Of a stretch of 64,000 nt of DNA, positions 1 to 12,592 are shown piece after piece (position 1 is the first letter of the stretch; each line of letters starts with the position of its first letter). This DNA comes from Hyaloperonospora brassicae (Eukaryota; Oomycota; Peronosporomycetes; Peronosporales; Peronosporaceae). Below the pieces are notes generated by a model. The model did not search any database. It saw only the letters and a program-made list of their open reading frames with translations, and was not told the DNA's origin. The position numbers and the translations under genes are program-made. Location of the stretch: assembly GCA_947650285.1 (NCBI GenBank), contig CANTFL010001312.1, positions 310,001 through 374,000 of the forward strand, given 5' to 3'.

Positions 1-1690
1 AAACAAGTAAATCAGTTCACCCAGTCTCTCATCAGGATGAAGATCAATCTTGTGCCGGGCGATTTACGTGAGTATTAAAATTACCACACACCAGAAAAGT
101 GGTTTGAGCAAGTGAAAGTCGTGGAACAGATCACTAACAAGAAGTCCGACATGTTGTTGACTTTGGTACTGAACTTTGATCATCGACACAATCTTTGCTC
201 GTAAGGTGGATAACATAATCGAAAAAGTCAGACTTAAATATGTGTTATAGTTGGCGAGGTCACGTATATAAAAATCGTGGGGACTAAGATTAAGACCATG
301 TTGAAAAGATTCTTTAAGTGCTATATCGGTAGGGGATCAAGTCGGTCAAGAGGCAATACTGGGCATTGAATTCATAGTGCCGGCATAAATACGTTTGTGT
401 TTGGCCGACGAAATATTGTGGTTGCTCGATAAACTTTGCATCATTTTGGCGGAGCGGAGACAGCCATGCATATACATCGCACACTCAATCGATAATAAAA
501 ATCAGCATGTTGTTTTTCTTGTTTTGGGATCAACATCACACAGAATCGGGGTAAATCCTCAAAAATCCAATCTTGGATACAAAAAGGCGTTTTATAGTTG
601 CCGATGCTAACTACCGTTCCTAGGAGATCAAAGTATTTACAGCTCACCAAAATCAGCGATCAAGAAATGATCTTCGGTTTTGGGTCACCAAAAATTTTAT
701 GTATGATGAACGACATAGTGTAACGATTTACCAGTTACGTGTCACTGGGTTGACACCAATATCATGCGTTGCGAATTTTAACGTTTAAATCTACAACGGA
801 TCGAATGAACGAAATGATTTAAGATCACACGGTACTCTTGTGGATCCCCCAATCAGCAAGACTTTTACGCTGATATGTACCAGACCCAACGATCAATAAG
901 CGACCAAGTGTATATAAAAAAATGTCGACAACGGTGCCGACAACGGTGCCGACAACGGTGCCGACAACGGTGCCGTCATCGTCACTGGACGCGCCAATAA
1001 AATGTATAAACAAGAGTAAAGACGACGATTCACTGCATGATCGACTGTATTGCTGTTTGAACAGGATCAAGAGGCGATCGAGGCCGGCGATGTGGTCAGC
1101 AAGAAAGCTAATTCTCAACATAGACCGTACGTCCATCAGTCAGAAGATTGACGAGTAGAGAACGGGTGCTACATAAATAAGAAGATGATGCTGCAAGGAC
1201 TGTACTTAACGGATTCGATGCGAGGGGTGTATTTGACGTACGTCCGTCCGTCACGATCGGCGCCATCAAGATGACAAACAGTGATGAGATGTTACACGAT
1301 CATCGGCTACCTCATAGGACAATGAAAATATAACAGTGATTCATCGTGATAATTCCATTGGCGGTACATCCGACCGCGATCACTTCAAAAACCATCATGA
1401 AGGGAGTTTTAAGATGGCAGATTGTGTAGAAAGATCATTCGTCCGAGTTGGTGACCAAAGTAGCTGATAAGATAGAAGCTGACCACGAGTTGTCGAAGAA
1501 GAACATACCGGATGCTTCCGTTTATCATCGCAACAGGGGGGTTTTGTAGGCAGGGGATGTGAAAAAATATCATGTAATACCATCCGAATAATTTGCACCT
1601 ACGATTAAAGTCTCCATTGATGGCTTGCAAGTTGTCGATCCAGTATTGCACCTGTCGGACGATCAAGAAAATTGACGACAGCTGATTTGG
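1..1690. other. AT-rich decayed repeat DNA, no supported gene
   Basis: All six frames are broken by stops and no protein family is recognisable. The region leads into the decayed Ty3/gypsy pol at about 1,703 on the plus strand, so it may hold that element's worn gag and protease part, but I could not recognise a zinc knuckle or a protease motif. The only clear structure is the 12-bp tandem repeat at 927-974. Confidence 0.55.
927..974. repeat. 12-bp tandem repeat, four copies
   Basis: Four exact copies of the unit gacaacggtgcc lie head to tail. Because 12 is a multiple of three, the plus frame reads a Thr-Thr-Val-Pro repeat. The repeat lies in decayed DNA and need not be translated. Confidence 0.9.
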
Positions 1691-1702
1691 AAGAACTATT
1701 CT

Positions 1703-4700
1703 TTGCCAGTGGTGAATGGGAGTGCGTTACCGGCGACAGCCCGTGGGACTGCTTTACACATTAATGTAGAAGAAGCGAACCCGATCTCACAACGAGTGAG
1801 ACCAGTCGACTCTATATTTTGCGAGAAGATAGTGGATCGGATTAATAGATTGTTGTCGTCCAAGATGATCGAGCCGGCGACGTCATACTGGGATTTCCCG
1901 ACTGTGAAGGTTATCAAGAAGAACGATGAAGACATTCGGTTATGGCTTGACTACCAACTGGTCAACCAGCTTACAAAAATGATGGTGTATCCGATGTCGG
2001 TGATAGATCCATTGATAAAAGACCTGTAGAAGGCTCTGTGGTGTTTCTCCCTGGATATAGATACCGGTTTTTAAGTGGTTAATTGAACGGAGCAGGCAAG
2101 GCTGATCTCAGCATTTATTACGCCGTCCAGTCAATTTGAATGGATCTGATTCCCTCTCGGGTTGAAGAATGCCCCTCAGATGTATCTAGTACGGATGTAA
2201 AATGCCATATACGAGCATATTTAAATCAAGACTGAATTTGATGATCACTACTGGACCAACGTTACTAAAGTTTGTTATATTGAAGTTGAACCGGATCAGT
2301 ATTCAAGGCCGTCAGTATAACAAAGCAGATCCTACATCGAAGGCATACTAATCTCAGCAGAGTCGTGGTCTTTTTTGTACGAGAAGGTACAAAAATTGTT
2401 GAAAGTGGGTGATAAGTAGAGCCTGTTGATCAATCTTTCGAAAACAATTCGGGACGCCGAAGAGTTGATTATCAAGGACATCAATTTTGTTGGTAGGTTT
2501 AAGAACGATCTGAATAACCTGGGATTTCGGGGGGATATCACTTTGCGCAGACTCTGTGTTTGATGCAGTCCTTTTTGGGTAGCCTGAATCATTACAGCCG
2601 CTTCATCGAAAATTTTGCAATCTACGTATAGGTTTTATTAGAGTTGCGCGGACTGAATTTTTATGAGACCTTCCGCCTAAATAGCTGAAACGAACCAGTT
2701 CCCAAGGTAAATCAAAACTAATTCTTGTGATTATCGATGGATATGCCTGATTTCAATATGAGGTACTGAATTACGGATAAAAGGCAGAGATTGAAGGCAG
2801 GACTCGCTGAGAAAATATTACTATCGTGTTCATCGTGCTGAAATCGAAAAATTGTACGAACTCCGATTCTCAAACTCCTTGATTGAAACCATTCTTCAGT
2901 GATCGTGGCATATGCAAAAAAGTGAGTAGTACCTGCGGCTTTGTTCTGACATCACCTTGGTGTATCCTGGCCGGTGATCTATACGAGTCGCACGCTGGAT
3001 ACCAAACAGATGAAGTACGGTGTGGTATAGAAATAAGTTTTTGGTCTCCTCCGTATCCTAGATATGAGCTACAATGCGCTTTTTTCAAACAAGGTATCGA
3101 TTTCGATCCGCTAATATACCTTACCTTACATTGTAGTTTTGCCCGAGCTCAATGGGAAGCTAAAATGATAGGCAGCATTGTTATTATCGTGGATACTAGA
3201 GATCATCTAATGATAAAAAGGTAAAGACGAGTATCAGCGAAAGCTGTCTGCGAGTATCACCCCTCAAAGGGAAGTTGATGACATCTAATCGCAATTGCCT
3301 CCATAATCACTTTAGGTCGAGCATCAGGATGCCGTCCGACAGTAGATTAGGAGGGGCGACTGCTAGTGTTCAGTTTTGACGTGTCCTCTCGGGAACAGCA
3401 GAAAGGTGGGGCATATATTTCCAATAAAAAGTCTTTTAGTGGAAGATCGTGGCGGTGGCGTCTAATTCCACTTCGAGTCTCATAGTGAATAAATCAGAGC
3501 ATTGAGTGATACTGTTGAGTTTCAATATGCTGGAGGATAGATTGGGGAAAGTGTCATTCATTGTGGCGATTTAAAACCGGTAACCAGATAATTGCGTGTA
3601 AATTTTAACTATAAAGCGCTAGATCTGCAGTTGTTGCGACACGAACCTATAGAAAGTTGCAATCTTGGCCGATTCAAAGATTTATACATGTGAAAACGAG
3701 TGTACGCAAAGTGCGCATTGGCTTGCAAGAGAAGCTTTACAACAGGATAAAGGTATAATCGCCCTAACAAAAAAAACGACAGAGCCTAATCAGTATATCA
3801 ATCAATCAGACGAGTTGTTAGCACCCAGAAGTACGGGATAAATGATCAGGATGATAGCGGGTACCAGATCCGACTCGCAAAGAAGTCCAGACGATATTGT
3901 TACAAGAAGAAGTATTCCAGCGGATCCAGATCGATTGTTTCAAGCAAGCAAAGGAAGAAGATGTATGGATTCATGATTTATAGATCTATTTGACAGAGGG
4001 TCTGACCATGTTCAGTGCGTCGGAGGTAAAGAGAACCGCTCTAGTTTCACCTTATTTCGAGGTGGAAGAAGATGGATTGTTGCTCCTCTTTTCCCGCTCC
4101 AGCATAACGGGTGATCGTACTGAAATGATGCGACTGGTGCTGCCAGAGTTGCTGTAGAGCGATTTACAACAGCGCTTCCATACCAGTGTGGAGGGTGGAC
4201 ACCAAAAGATTGGCCGGATGTGTCAGCGGATCAGGACTAATTTTCGTTGGAAAGGTCTGTAGAAAAGTGTACAGAGGTACATAGGTGAATGTACAGATTG
4301 CCAACCGGGAAAAGGAGCTTCAAGTGTGTGTGGCGTATTTCATGGGAATGTGCAGGCTTCTTGATCTCTAAAAAAGACCGCCATATATTACATTCCTTCT
4401 TAGCCCCAATCTTCCAAAGGTAATACGACGCTTTTACTGTGGCTGGATAAAATTAACGGGTATGTCATTGCTGAAAGAAGTGGATCCTGAATTTCTCAAA
4501 TTGTCGCCGGAAGTTATAAAGAATGCGTGTTCAGGCGATTTGGTACAAGCGAGGTGATCCACCATAATAGAGAAGAGCAGAGCGATTAATAATTAAAAAT
4601 GGTTAGGACACAATTAGGGGCTACTATAGTATACAGACCGCAATCAAATGGAACGTACACACGAATTGTACGAAGCTTGATGAGAGCGCTGAAGATGTAT

Positions 4701-5500
4701 ATTACTGATTGTAATCAAATGTATTAAGACGAGTACGCAAATAGGCTAATGTAGACGGTTAATACTGATTTAGACCAAGTACGTGGAGACACTCCATTCC
4801 TAATTAATACACGGGTGGGATCCTCGATCTACTTTAGAAGCGTTTTTTTTACTTGAGAGCACTAAATCACTAGATAGGGATCCTCTTAAATGGCGTTATG
4901 GCATACAATTTCATAACAACGCGCTAGATCTGCGGTAACGAGCGTTTAAACGTAGCGATACAGGATCGGGCTAACCGACGTAACGCAGATCTTGATCCTA
5001 CTGGCATACAGATGGATCCCAAGTTTTATTATATGGATCGAGTAAAGAGGATATACGCTCGGAAGCTGGTGCATATGTGGCATGGGCTTTTTCCGAGTTG
5101 CAGAATTGTGTGAAGAGTTCGCGGTACGCTTATGATCGCCGGTACATCTTTCAGGCTTTTTCCGGTAGTGTATGTATCAACATTAAAAAGAGTAAGATTC
5201 ATCCCTAATCGCCTTACTAACACAATGAGAGTAGCACAGGCGGCTCGAGTTAATGCCTATGAGGCGATCCGACCAGAATATGGCTGAAATAGAGATTTGG
5301 ACAATTATATATTCGAATTGGTGAGGACCGCCGATGTAAGATCCGGTAGGAAAACACGGTTTGGACGAGTACATCGACAATTTTTGGTCCATTGGAAATT
5401 ATACAGTGACTCATAAGAAGTTGAATGAGGCGAATCTGAATTGTAGGGATCCGTTACTAGACTGAGATCGCAGTCGTGCCAGTACAAATCAGTTTGTGAC
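1703..5500 (+). pseudogene. Decayed Ty3/gypsy pol (RT, RNase H, integrase relics)
   Basis: Pieces of a Ty3/gypsy polyprotein can be read in order on the plus strand, in shifting frames with many stops. At 1,703-2,029 there is the start of the reverse transcriptase palm, with an R-x-W-L-D-Y-Q-L-V-N-Q-L segment. Around 2,100-2,190 comes the stretch before the catalytic box, including P-L-G-L-K-N-A-P. At 2,390-2,640 the RT-to-RNase H connection can be followed. At about 4,170-4,310 there is an HHCC integrase zinc finger (H-T-S-V-E-G-G-H, then C-T-D-C). A possible tail runs to about 5,500. The order is normal for Ty3/gypsy. The sequence is clearly different from the element at 8,772-16,729 and lacks its hairpin texture, so it is another family. 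No LTRs were found. Confidence 0.7.
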
Positions 5501-6799
5501 GAGGCAAATATTCGAGGAAGAAGCGCAGGATCAACTGCCTATAATTTTTGTAAGGGGGTGAAGATGATCTGGTCGGCGATACATAAATAGCTGTAAGGGA
5601 TATGTGTAAAATACGTATGACGGTCAAGACGTTTTAATTACGGATCGTCGCCGAAAGGTCGCTTAATAGAGTATCATTTTTATGACATGACCACAGAAGA
5701 TAACTGGGGGGTTATTGAAGAATGTAAATGAACAACTCTAACCATCACGGACAAAACATTTTGCACGGTAGTCACGGGATCAGCAATTTAGGTTTCTGGA
5801 TCAACGATCTGCTAAATTGGTGCGCCAAAGATAGTCCTAATCATAATCTACATCGCCTAGGCAAGTTTAGGGGTGTTCGGACGCTTTCACCCAAAACCGG
5901 AATATCAAGTGCGTCTCTTTCCCGCCCTCGGGAAGTGTAAAAGTCAAGATTCACCTAGAATTCGATATCTTGAACCCCGAAGATCATACCCTGTAAAATT
6001 ACTCGGAGGGTCGCTTTTCATCGGGTCTCGGCTTAACGTGTTCTTGCGTAAACAAAAAAAATTGTGCCAGATCGGGATCCCCTTGACGCTGGCCGGGGTT
6101 ACTAGGTAACAGATGCGTAGAAATCCACAATGCCTGCGCGTCAAGATCCACAAATCCGGTACAAGTCCAGTGGAGTTTGGATTTAACCTACCGGCTTGAT
6201 CGAGATTGGCTCGACCGCTTTCTTCACGATCGAACTGGGCTCTTGAGTGTATAATGCCGAGATCTTATCGAAGTTAGCCAAGCTAGATAGCCATTTGGTG
6301 TCGATCGGTGTGGTATTCATACTCAGATCCTTCGGTAAGGGTACCCTGTTGGCTTGAATAAATACTGATGAAAGATCTCCAAGTCTAGTTCCGGAAGACA
6401 GATCAATCTGACCCGCCTCGCTGACCGTGGGGTTACTTGCGCACTGCATCGGGGGGAGGGGCGTCCACCACATCCCGTGTTGCGCGGAATATCAGTCGGC
6501 AGGATATCCGTGAAATCTTCTGGAGAAAGGAAATCATGGACCGTGTCGCGGTCGTCGTCAGTCACGCTGACAGCTCCATCAGAATCTCTGGAGGCTTCAT
6601 CAATCATATCCACCATGGAAAAGTTGGTGGTGATCGCAGGAAGCAGCGGGTCCAAGGTATCAGGGTATTAGAGCTGCAGAAGGCCACGATGATAATTGAC
6701 TGGTGTGGTGTAGGAAATTTCCGAACGTAACATTCCGTACCATTGACTTGATTATACGAGTGGTGGAACCGACGGGGGAAGTAGGAGCACATCGAGGCC

Positions 6800-6889
6800 G
6801 ACGAATCAAAGCTTGACGATATAAGGCTCGACGATCTAGGACTCGACGAGTGAGGATTTGACGAATCAAGACTTGACGAGATAAGCCGC
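6800..6889. repeat. 15-bp tandem repeat, six diverged copies
   Basis: Six head-to-tail 15-bp units begin gacga and end in a variable ctt, ctc, ttt or cgc, and a partial seventh follows. The period is a multiple of three. On the minus strand the array reads as a five-residue repeat of the form x-R-R/Q-x-L, inside an 80-codon open frame (6,902 to 6,660). The units differ from one another, so the array is old. Confidence 0.8.
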
Positions 6890-7193
6890 GACGAGAGAAC
6901 AAGGCGTCAAATTGTTCATACTAATAGATAATGTATAGGAAGAATAGGGTTTAACTAGAATTACATAGGGTCCTTCTGCAATTAGGAAAGAGAGAAGATA
7001 AATAATACAGAGCATAATTTTCCAAGCCCAACAAACGTGTACTCTTTTATAGTAAGTTCCTGAGGGCTGAATTATGCCTGCAGTCGAGCCTCGAAGAGCA
7101 CAGCTTGTAGGGATCTCAATTGGAAGCGCCAAGAGTTGAGTCAACCAGGGGTGGTTGGGTATTACTCTCTTCCAGATAAATATAATTCTTTCC

Positions 7194-7350
7194 GCACGGC
7201 GGGATGCTGAACCAGTAGATGGCACCGCTTTAAGTCTCTTCGCACGGCGAGCTAATTATACAATAGACGGTACTATTTAGAAACTTTCCAAACGGCGAGC
7301 CAGTGACACAATAGACGGCACTGTCGGAAGACTCGTCAAGCAGCGAGCCG
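7194..7350. repeat. 48-bp tandem repeat, about 3.5 copies
   Basis: Units starting at 7,194, 7,242, 7,290 and 7,338 each open with a form of aCGGCGaGC and carry an atAGAcGGcaCt core. The spacing is exactly 48 bp each time, and the last unit is partial. The copies have diverged by substitution only, which suggests an old expansion in a frame-preserving unit. Confidence 0.75.
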
Positions 7351-8771
7351 GTGGGTCTTTCACCTAGGACACCGTAAGTCTTCCAGTCGGTCGTATACTG
7401 CGCCCATTTTCCTGTAAACGCGTGATAAATTCGACGTCTACCGATTGGTACGAGGTCTCAGGATTAGAGGAACTTAAACTGATGAGCTCAGGCAGTCTTC
7501 TGACATGATGTGTGAGTGGTAGAAGGTATTAAGCTAGTTGAGAGCCACAACTGAGTCCGAAAGGGCAAACCACGAAATGAAATTGACCCGACGTACTCGC
7601 CTGTATGCGCCGACAAGCTCGGCGACTATTGTGTTGTTACGTTAAGACTCCATAGATCTGACTAACTATTACACCACACTGTGATGCATCAGACACAGCG
7701 ACAGTCGATGTGGAGCGACGAGCCGAGGAACAAAATCGCGAGGGGCTACAAATGTCGCAACATGAAACGATTTGTCAGATCCCTATCTATCCGACTCAAC
7801 CAGCAGCGGTGCTCGTGACTTCTGCTTACCCCGAGCCGGAGGTCGCCCCTATGGAGCGCGCGAAGACATGACGTTTGGGGAGCTTGATTTCGATCCATCT
7901 GTGATTTGGGTGCCTGTCGGAGGTCTCGTAGAGCTTATGGCAGGCGTATTCGACGGTATCTCAATCAAAACACTTTTGCTGAAAGTATTGGAAGACGGAT
8001 CTGATGATGTCTCGCCTTGAAGACGCTTTTAAGACGGGGTGGTGGAGATTGGTAGCAGCACCAGCGGTCGAGACAAGTAAATCTTGCCACGGCCGCTGCT
8101 GCTACTACCAGCCTGAATTATGCTCGATTATAGCATTCTGCTTCGTCGTTGCGGAGATCATATCCGGCTGCACTACAGCCAGAGCCCGCTGGACTTTATC
8201 CTGGACGGTGAGGCGCTTGATCTTTTCCTTGGGGAGTAATAAATTTTGACAATTGATTTCATTAGACTGATCCAGGCGATTAGTGAGCTTCTGCTGGAAA
8301 TTCGAACATCGCTGGAGTGTTTCTCCATTTTCCCGACGCAAGCAATCACATATGTCCTGCACAAATATCCCGTATGGGGCAGCAGACGCGTACAAATCCT
8401 GATACCTTTTTCTACAATTTCTCCTAATGGGTCCGTTGATCGTTAAACACTAATACAAAGCCAAATATCGCTTTAGCATGGATGGCAAAATATTGCAATA
8501 TGCAATCAACTTATCGCGATATACAATTTGCTATTCTGATGAAGATGCAAAAAACATGGATTGCACTTTGATCACACGATCTAATAACGACTTTCGATGA
8601 ATGTTTTCGAAAAAATACTAATTAATTTGGGAAGAAGTACTAGTGACGGTGGAAAAAACAGCGTTGAAACCATCTAAAGCCGAGATTGATCATGACCGTG
8701 TTTTCTCCAATCCCAATATATTTGTTGTGAACAATCATATTGTCGCAGACCAAAAATTGGACCGCGTAGCT

Positions 8772-9165
8772 TGTAACGGGGCACACCCTTGCGTGAACTT
8801 AACGCAAGCGTTTCGGTGCACCCGACAGACGAACACGAGGCAAGCGAGGAAGCGTAGGTAGGGTAAAAGTAGAACTGTTATATTAATATAATTAAGTCTT
8901 TTAACTACTGTCTCTCTGTTTGACTTAGCTTAATTATGCTAATCTAACTGAGTGTATGGTGACGTCTCGTCACCACTTATTGCGCGCGTCTTGCGGCGAT
9001 TGGTGGGTTGATATCATCAAGATATCAACCAATGAACAGACTCTTTGGTCGACCCATCAATGTCGCCACAATTGGTGATATTATTAAAAGAATATCCAAC
9101 ATAATATTCTTTATTGTCATTATCTCTCAAATGACAGTTTCCATGAAAAGGGCTGCCCCGTTACA
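8772..9165 (-). repeat. LTR (3' LTR of the minus-strand element)
   Basis: This 394-bp repeat matches 16,360-16,729 end to end, apart from an indel of about 24 bp near 9,090-9,115 and scattered substitutions. The termini form an inverted repeat (TGTAACGGGGCA and its complement). Inside are a 7-bp-stem hairpin around the GTGACG/CGTCAC pair near 8,958-8,974 and a palindromic pair GTTGATATC/GATATCAAC near 9,007-9,029. Confidence 0.95.
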
Positions 9166-9168
9166 TAA

Positions 9169-9180
9169 ACCCCCCTACTG
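9169..9180 (-). other. Polypurine tract of the LTR element
   Basis: On the minus strand, a purine-rich run reading AGTAGGGGGG lies four bases upstream of the 3' LTR. That is the expected place and composition for the plus-strand primer of a Ty3/gypsy element. The call rests on position and composition only. Confidence 0.55.
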
Positions 9181-9294
9181 ATATCCACCGTGTGACTATC
9201 GAAAATATGGAGGCCACCCGTTGGGCACCATTGGGACAGGGAGCACTTGTTGGGTCCGTTCCATTGACTTTCCGCTTGACCTCGCATAGTTAAC

Positions 9295-10898
9295 ATGTCT
9301 ATGCGAGGTGACTCAAGACTCGCACAGCCCATGCTGTGTTAGCCTCTGCGGCAGACGATTCGTCGTCTGCCGCCCCTTCTTCGCCTGCAGCAACAGGTGC
9401 TGCAGGTGCACGCGGTATCACACCGCGTGCGCACGATGACCCCGATGTGGAGGTCATCTACTCTGGCGAGTCAGACGTGTCTGACTCGGGCAATGCTCCA
9501 GAGGCGTCTCGCTCACCGGCGACGCCTCAGTATTCGCCAAGACCACTGCCGAACGAACGGACTCGTGATTTGCATCACAGTCTGTTCGGCAGTGATGATG
9601 ATGATCAGGGTGGTGAGGAATATTAATTCTTACCACCGGCTCGTGCGTCTTTGCACGAGCGTGATGACGATGGCGCGAGCCGTCGTCAATCTGGGAGCCG
9701 TGGTACCGACGGAGGTACTACTGTGAAGCGTGATGAGCTGATGCCGTGGCGTTTGCCTGAACGGCTCATCAATAGCTGGTCTCACGAGACATGCTAACAC
9801 CATCGAATACCCTTATTCGATGCGAGTGAGCTTCACGGCTTGAGTTCCAGCGCGAAGAACTTTTGCGCTGAGGAAGACATTTATCTCGAGGTCTTTCTTA
9901 GACATCGATAGTACAACGGCGACCGAAGGCGTGACAAGGCCTCGCTTTTGGCTGCGTGGAACGCGTTGGTCCAAAACGTAAAGAATTTTGGACGAGAAGG
10001 GTGGCTCAAGAAACTTGAGGCAACACGCCTCAGGTTCGAACGGCGAACGCCAACCGGTGCTAGGTACCGGTTGCATTGTTTATCGATTGAGGCAGGCATT
10101 CATTGCCTCACATGGGGAGACCCTTGTGCGAGTTGTGTTGACAACTCGCAGCGTGCACATAGGGATGTGTATTCCATAAGTTCGCCCCGGGGAAGGGCAC
10201 ACATCTCGGCTGAGATGCGTGACGCGATTGCAAACTTGCAATCCTTCTACAAGCGCCTTGGGCGCGTGTTTACCGATGGGCCACAGGACTCATCGGATGG
10301 GTCTCGTCATACTGGCGAACGAGACCTTCAACATCCATCAACAGCTGAGAGCGAGGCTCCCAGCTGTTCCAAGCGGGTGGATACCCCCGCCACTGGACGA
10401 GGTAGCTCGTCCTTGATCCTGAATCGTCACGGTGATTCAAGATACGCTCCACTAGAAAGCGTTGATCACCGTGAGCATCCACCAAAGGATGTGGTGGAGG
10501 AGGAAAGACCTCCTCCAGAACCCCAGGCCCACCATCTCGACCCTTACGAGATGGATTGCGCAATCGATGAATTGCGCGATGACATGAAGCACGAGCGCGA
10601 CCGACGCTACGCTTTGACTGATACTGTGCGGAAGAACCGCAAGGGTCACGAGGCTGATCGGGCGAGGGATCGCGCCGATTATGCCACGGCGCAGCTTCAG
10701 GTCGAGCGGGATGTCCGCTCCCTATTCGGCGAGCTGGCGACAGCTCGCGGGGAGATATCTCGGTTGAGTTCCGAGGTATCATATCTGCGCGACCAGACGG
10801 ATCGTCTGGAGCGCGAACGCAAGAACTTGATGGATGTTCTTGAACGTGGGGGCTATCTTCATCGGAAGAAGAAGGCTCGTACTGACAGTACGACCTAA
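9295..10898 (+). pseudogene. Antisense long reading frame inside the retrotransposon (coiled-coil protein)
   Basis: On the strand opposite to gag-pol, one frame stays protein-like from about 9,333 to 10,898, roughly 520 codons. It is broken by three stops: TAA at 9,624, TAA at 9,795 and TAG at 9,909. Beyond the last stop 316 codons are open. An ATG at 9,295 is in another frame and would need a one-base change near 9,330 to join. The product starts with an acidic, Ser/Ala-rich segment. A central Trp/Cys-containing part follows (G-D-P-C-A-S-C-V-D at about 10,120). It ends in a heptad-like, highly charged coiled coil (about 10,560-10,850) and a basic K-K-K-A-R tail. From 10,270 on it overlaps the pol linker and chromodomain on the other strand. 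I recognise no family. Antisense frames between pol and the 3' LTR are known in some plant LTR elements. Confidence 0.55.
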
Positions 10899-10980
10899 GC
10901 CTCCCCACGTAAAACGTAGGATGCGTGCGCATCCTACGTGGCAATTCGAGTGTGTATGCATTGCCCTTGCGATGCAACAC
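10270..10980 (-). pseudogene. Pol C-terminus with chromodomain
   Basis: A 236-codon open frame carries the last part of pol. It begins with the end of the integrase C-terminal barrel, with a Y-T-L-E-L-P and H-P-T-F-Y-V-G-R-L motif common in Ty3/gypsy pol. A long Pro/Ser/Arg-rich linker of about 130 residues follows. It ends in a chromodomain (plus coordinates about 10,290-10,450) with F-L-V-E-R-I-L, Y-L-V-Q-W-R-G-Y and W-N-S-W-E-P-R. In chromoviruses this domain is thought to steer integration toward marked chromatin. The frame differs from that of the integrase upstream, so a frame change lies between 11,417 and 10,980. The same DNA is open on the opposite strand. Confidence 0.8.
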
Positions 10981-11416
10981 TCGAAATGGCCCAATGTATT
11001 TCGGCAGTAGTTTACTACTGCCGACACTAGTGACTGCATGTCCAGGTAAGTTTACCTAAGACAGTAGTACTAGGTCGTTAACCTTAAATGAAAGAGCATT
11101 TGCTCTTCCATTCTTGTCTGCGTTACGTTTCTGGCGGTCCACCGCGTTTGCGATGGAGTCCTAAACGAAACGGACTATCGCCTCTCGAGTCAGCAGGAAG
11201 TTCTCTGCTGATTCGTTGTTTTGTCTGTCAGTGCGCTTCGTGCGCACTGCTAAGAGATTGCTCTCTTCTTCAGCGAGGTTGTCTTCTTCCTCGCTGACAT
11301 AATCGTTGGCGATGCTGAATATACCAGCATCGTCATCATCATCCGAGTCAATAATAGCGTCGTCGCTATTATTGAGGTGATCTTCTTCATCGATGTCGAC
11401 CTGATCGACATCGACA

Positions 11417-12562
11417 TCATACGTGACGACGTTTGTGTCGACACGTGATGATCAAGAGCCAAAACGGTTTTTGCTCGAGCAAGTCCCTTCCTCTTATCCA
11501 AGAGTCACACTCTAGAAGGATGGGCACTCGTGGATGGCGTAGGCCATTCACGTAAAACGGTGTGTGCTGTGTTGAGGCATGCACCGAATTATTGATGGAG
11601 AATCCCACCATGGGTAGGAATTCGCTCCAACTAGGAAACGAGTGGACATATCCTCGAAGGATCTCTTCGAGGACACGGTTCGCACATTCCGTCTGACCAT
11701 CTGTTTCTGGATGGTCAGAAGTGGACATCTTCAATCGTGTTCCGAGAGTACGGAACACGGTTTGCCAAAATTCCGCCGTGAACCGAGGGTCACGGTCGGA
11801 TACGAGTTCACGGGGTAACCCGTGGAGTCTTAAGACCGTGTCGAGAAAGACACGAGCACAACCTTGATCCTTGATCGACTTGGGTACAGCAGCAAGATGG
11901 ACCATCTTGCTGAACCGGTCAACAAACACAAGAATACCATTATTCTTGTGAGCGTCTTCGGAAAAACCGAAGACGAAGTCCATGGAAACGGACTGCCAGC
12001 ACTCTGTCGGAACAGGCAGAGGCTGCAATGGCGCACGGGATGAAGGACTAGGCTTCACCCGTTGGCAAACTTCGCAAGCACGTATGTACTTGCGTACAAA
12101 CTGATACTGGCGGGGCCAGTAAAAGTCACGACTTACCGTGAGATAAGTCTTTTCCCTTCCACGATGGCCGCTTGTTGGGGCATCGTGACACTCATACATG
12201 ATGCGCAATCGCAAATCATGATGAGCGGGTACGACGACACGAGGCGTGTCGTCGGCAACAGCTGTATAGTACAGCAATCCGTTGCGTGTACTATACCGAT
12301 CCGACGAGGATCGGTACAAAGCCGGTAAATCCCTCATGGATTTACTGGATGGATTCACCAGATGATCCATCAATCGCAGAAGATCCTTATCTTCCGCGTA
12401 TGCCTTTCGTACGTCGTCAAGTAAACTTGACGACGGGACACTGACTGACAGTGTCGCAATAGTGGGCTTATCCTCACTGTTGATTTGTGCGTCCGGCTCG
12501 AAATCGGGCCGGCGCGAAAGCGCATCAGCGACGACGTTTAGGCGTCCTGCTTTATACTCCAC
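11417..12562 (-). pseudogene. Integrase of the LTR element
   Basis: The frame continues the RNase H tail (V-A-D-A-L-S-R-R) into integrase. The HHCC zinc-binding region is visible (E-C-H-D-A-P-T-S-G-H-R-G, then C-E-V-C). The catalytic triad is also visible: Asp in S-M-D-F-V-F-G-F, Asp in S-D-R-D-P-R-F, and Glu in T-D-G-Q-T-E. So the catalytic core itself looks complete. The frame then ends at 11,417 in sequence unlike the family. A neighbouring frame continues with an acidic Asp-rich linker (about 11,280-11,420), which points to a small indel rather than a natural end. Upstream, a TGA at 12,593 separates this part from RNase H. Confidence 0.85.
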
Positions 12563-12592
12563 GGAGAAGTTATTCTCCGCGAAGAAAGACAG

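Larger units (their letters stand above)
5501..8771. other. Repeat graveyard with minisatellites, no supported gene
   Basis: Only short open frames occur. Candidate fragments at 5,873-6,109 (plus), 6,183-6,655 (minus) and 8,105-8,395 (minus) look protein-like in composition, but I recognise no domain. They may be worn gag or spacer pieces of retroelements. Two tandem repeats are listed separately (6,800-6,889 and 7,194-7,350). The right edge is the target duplication of the LTR element. Confidence 0.5.
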
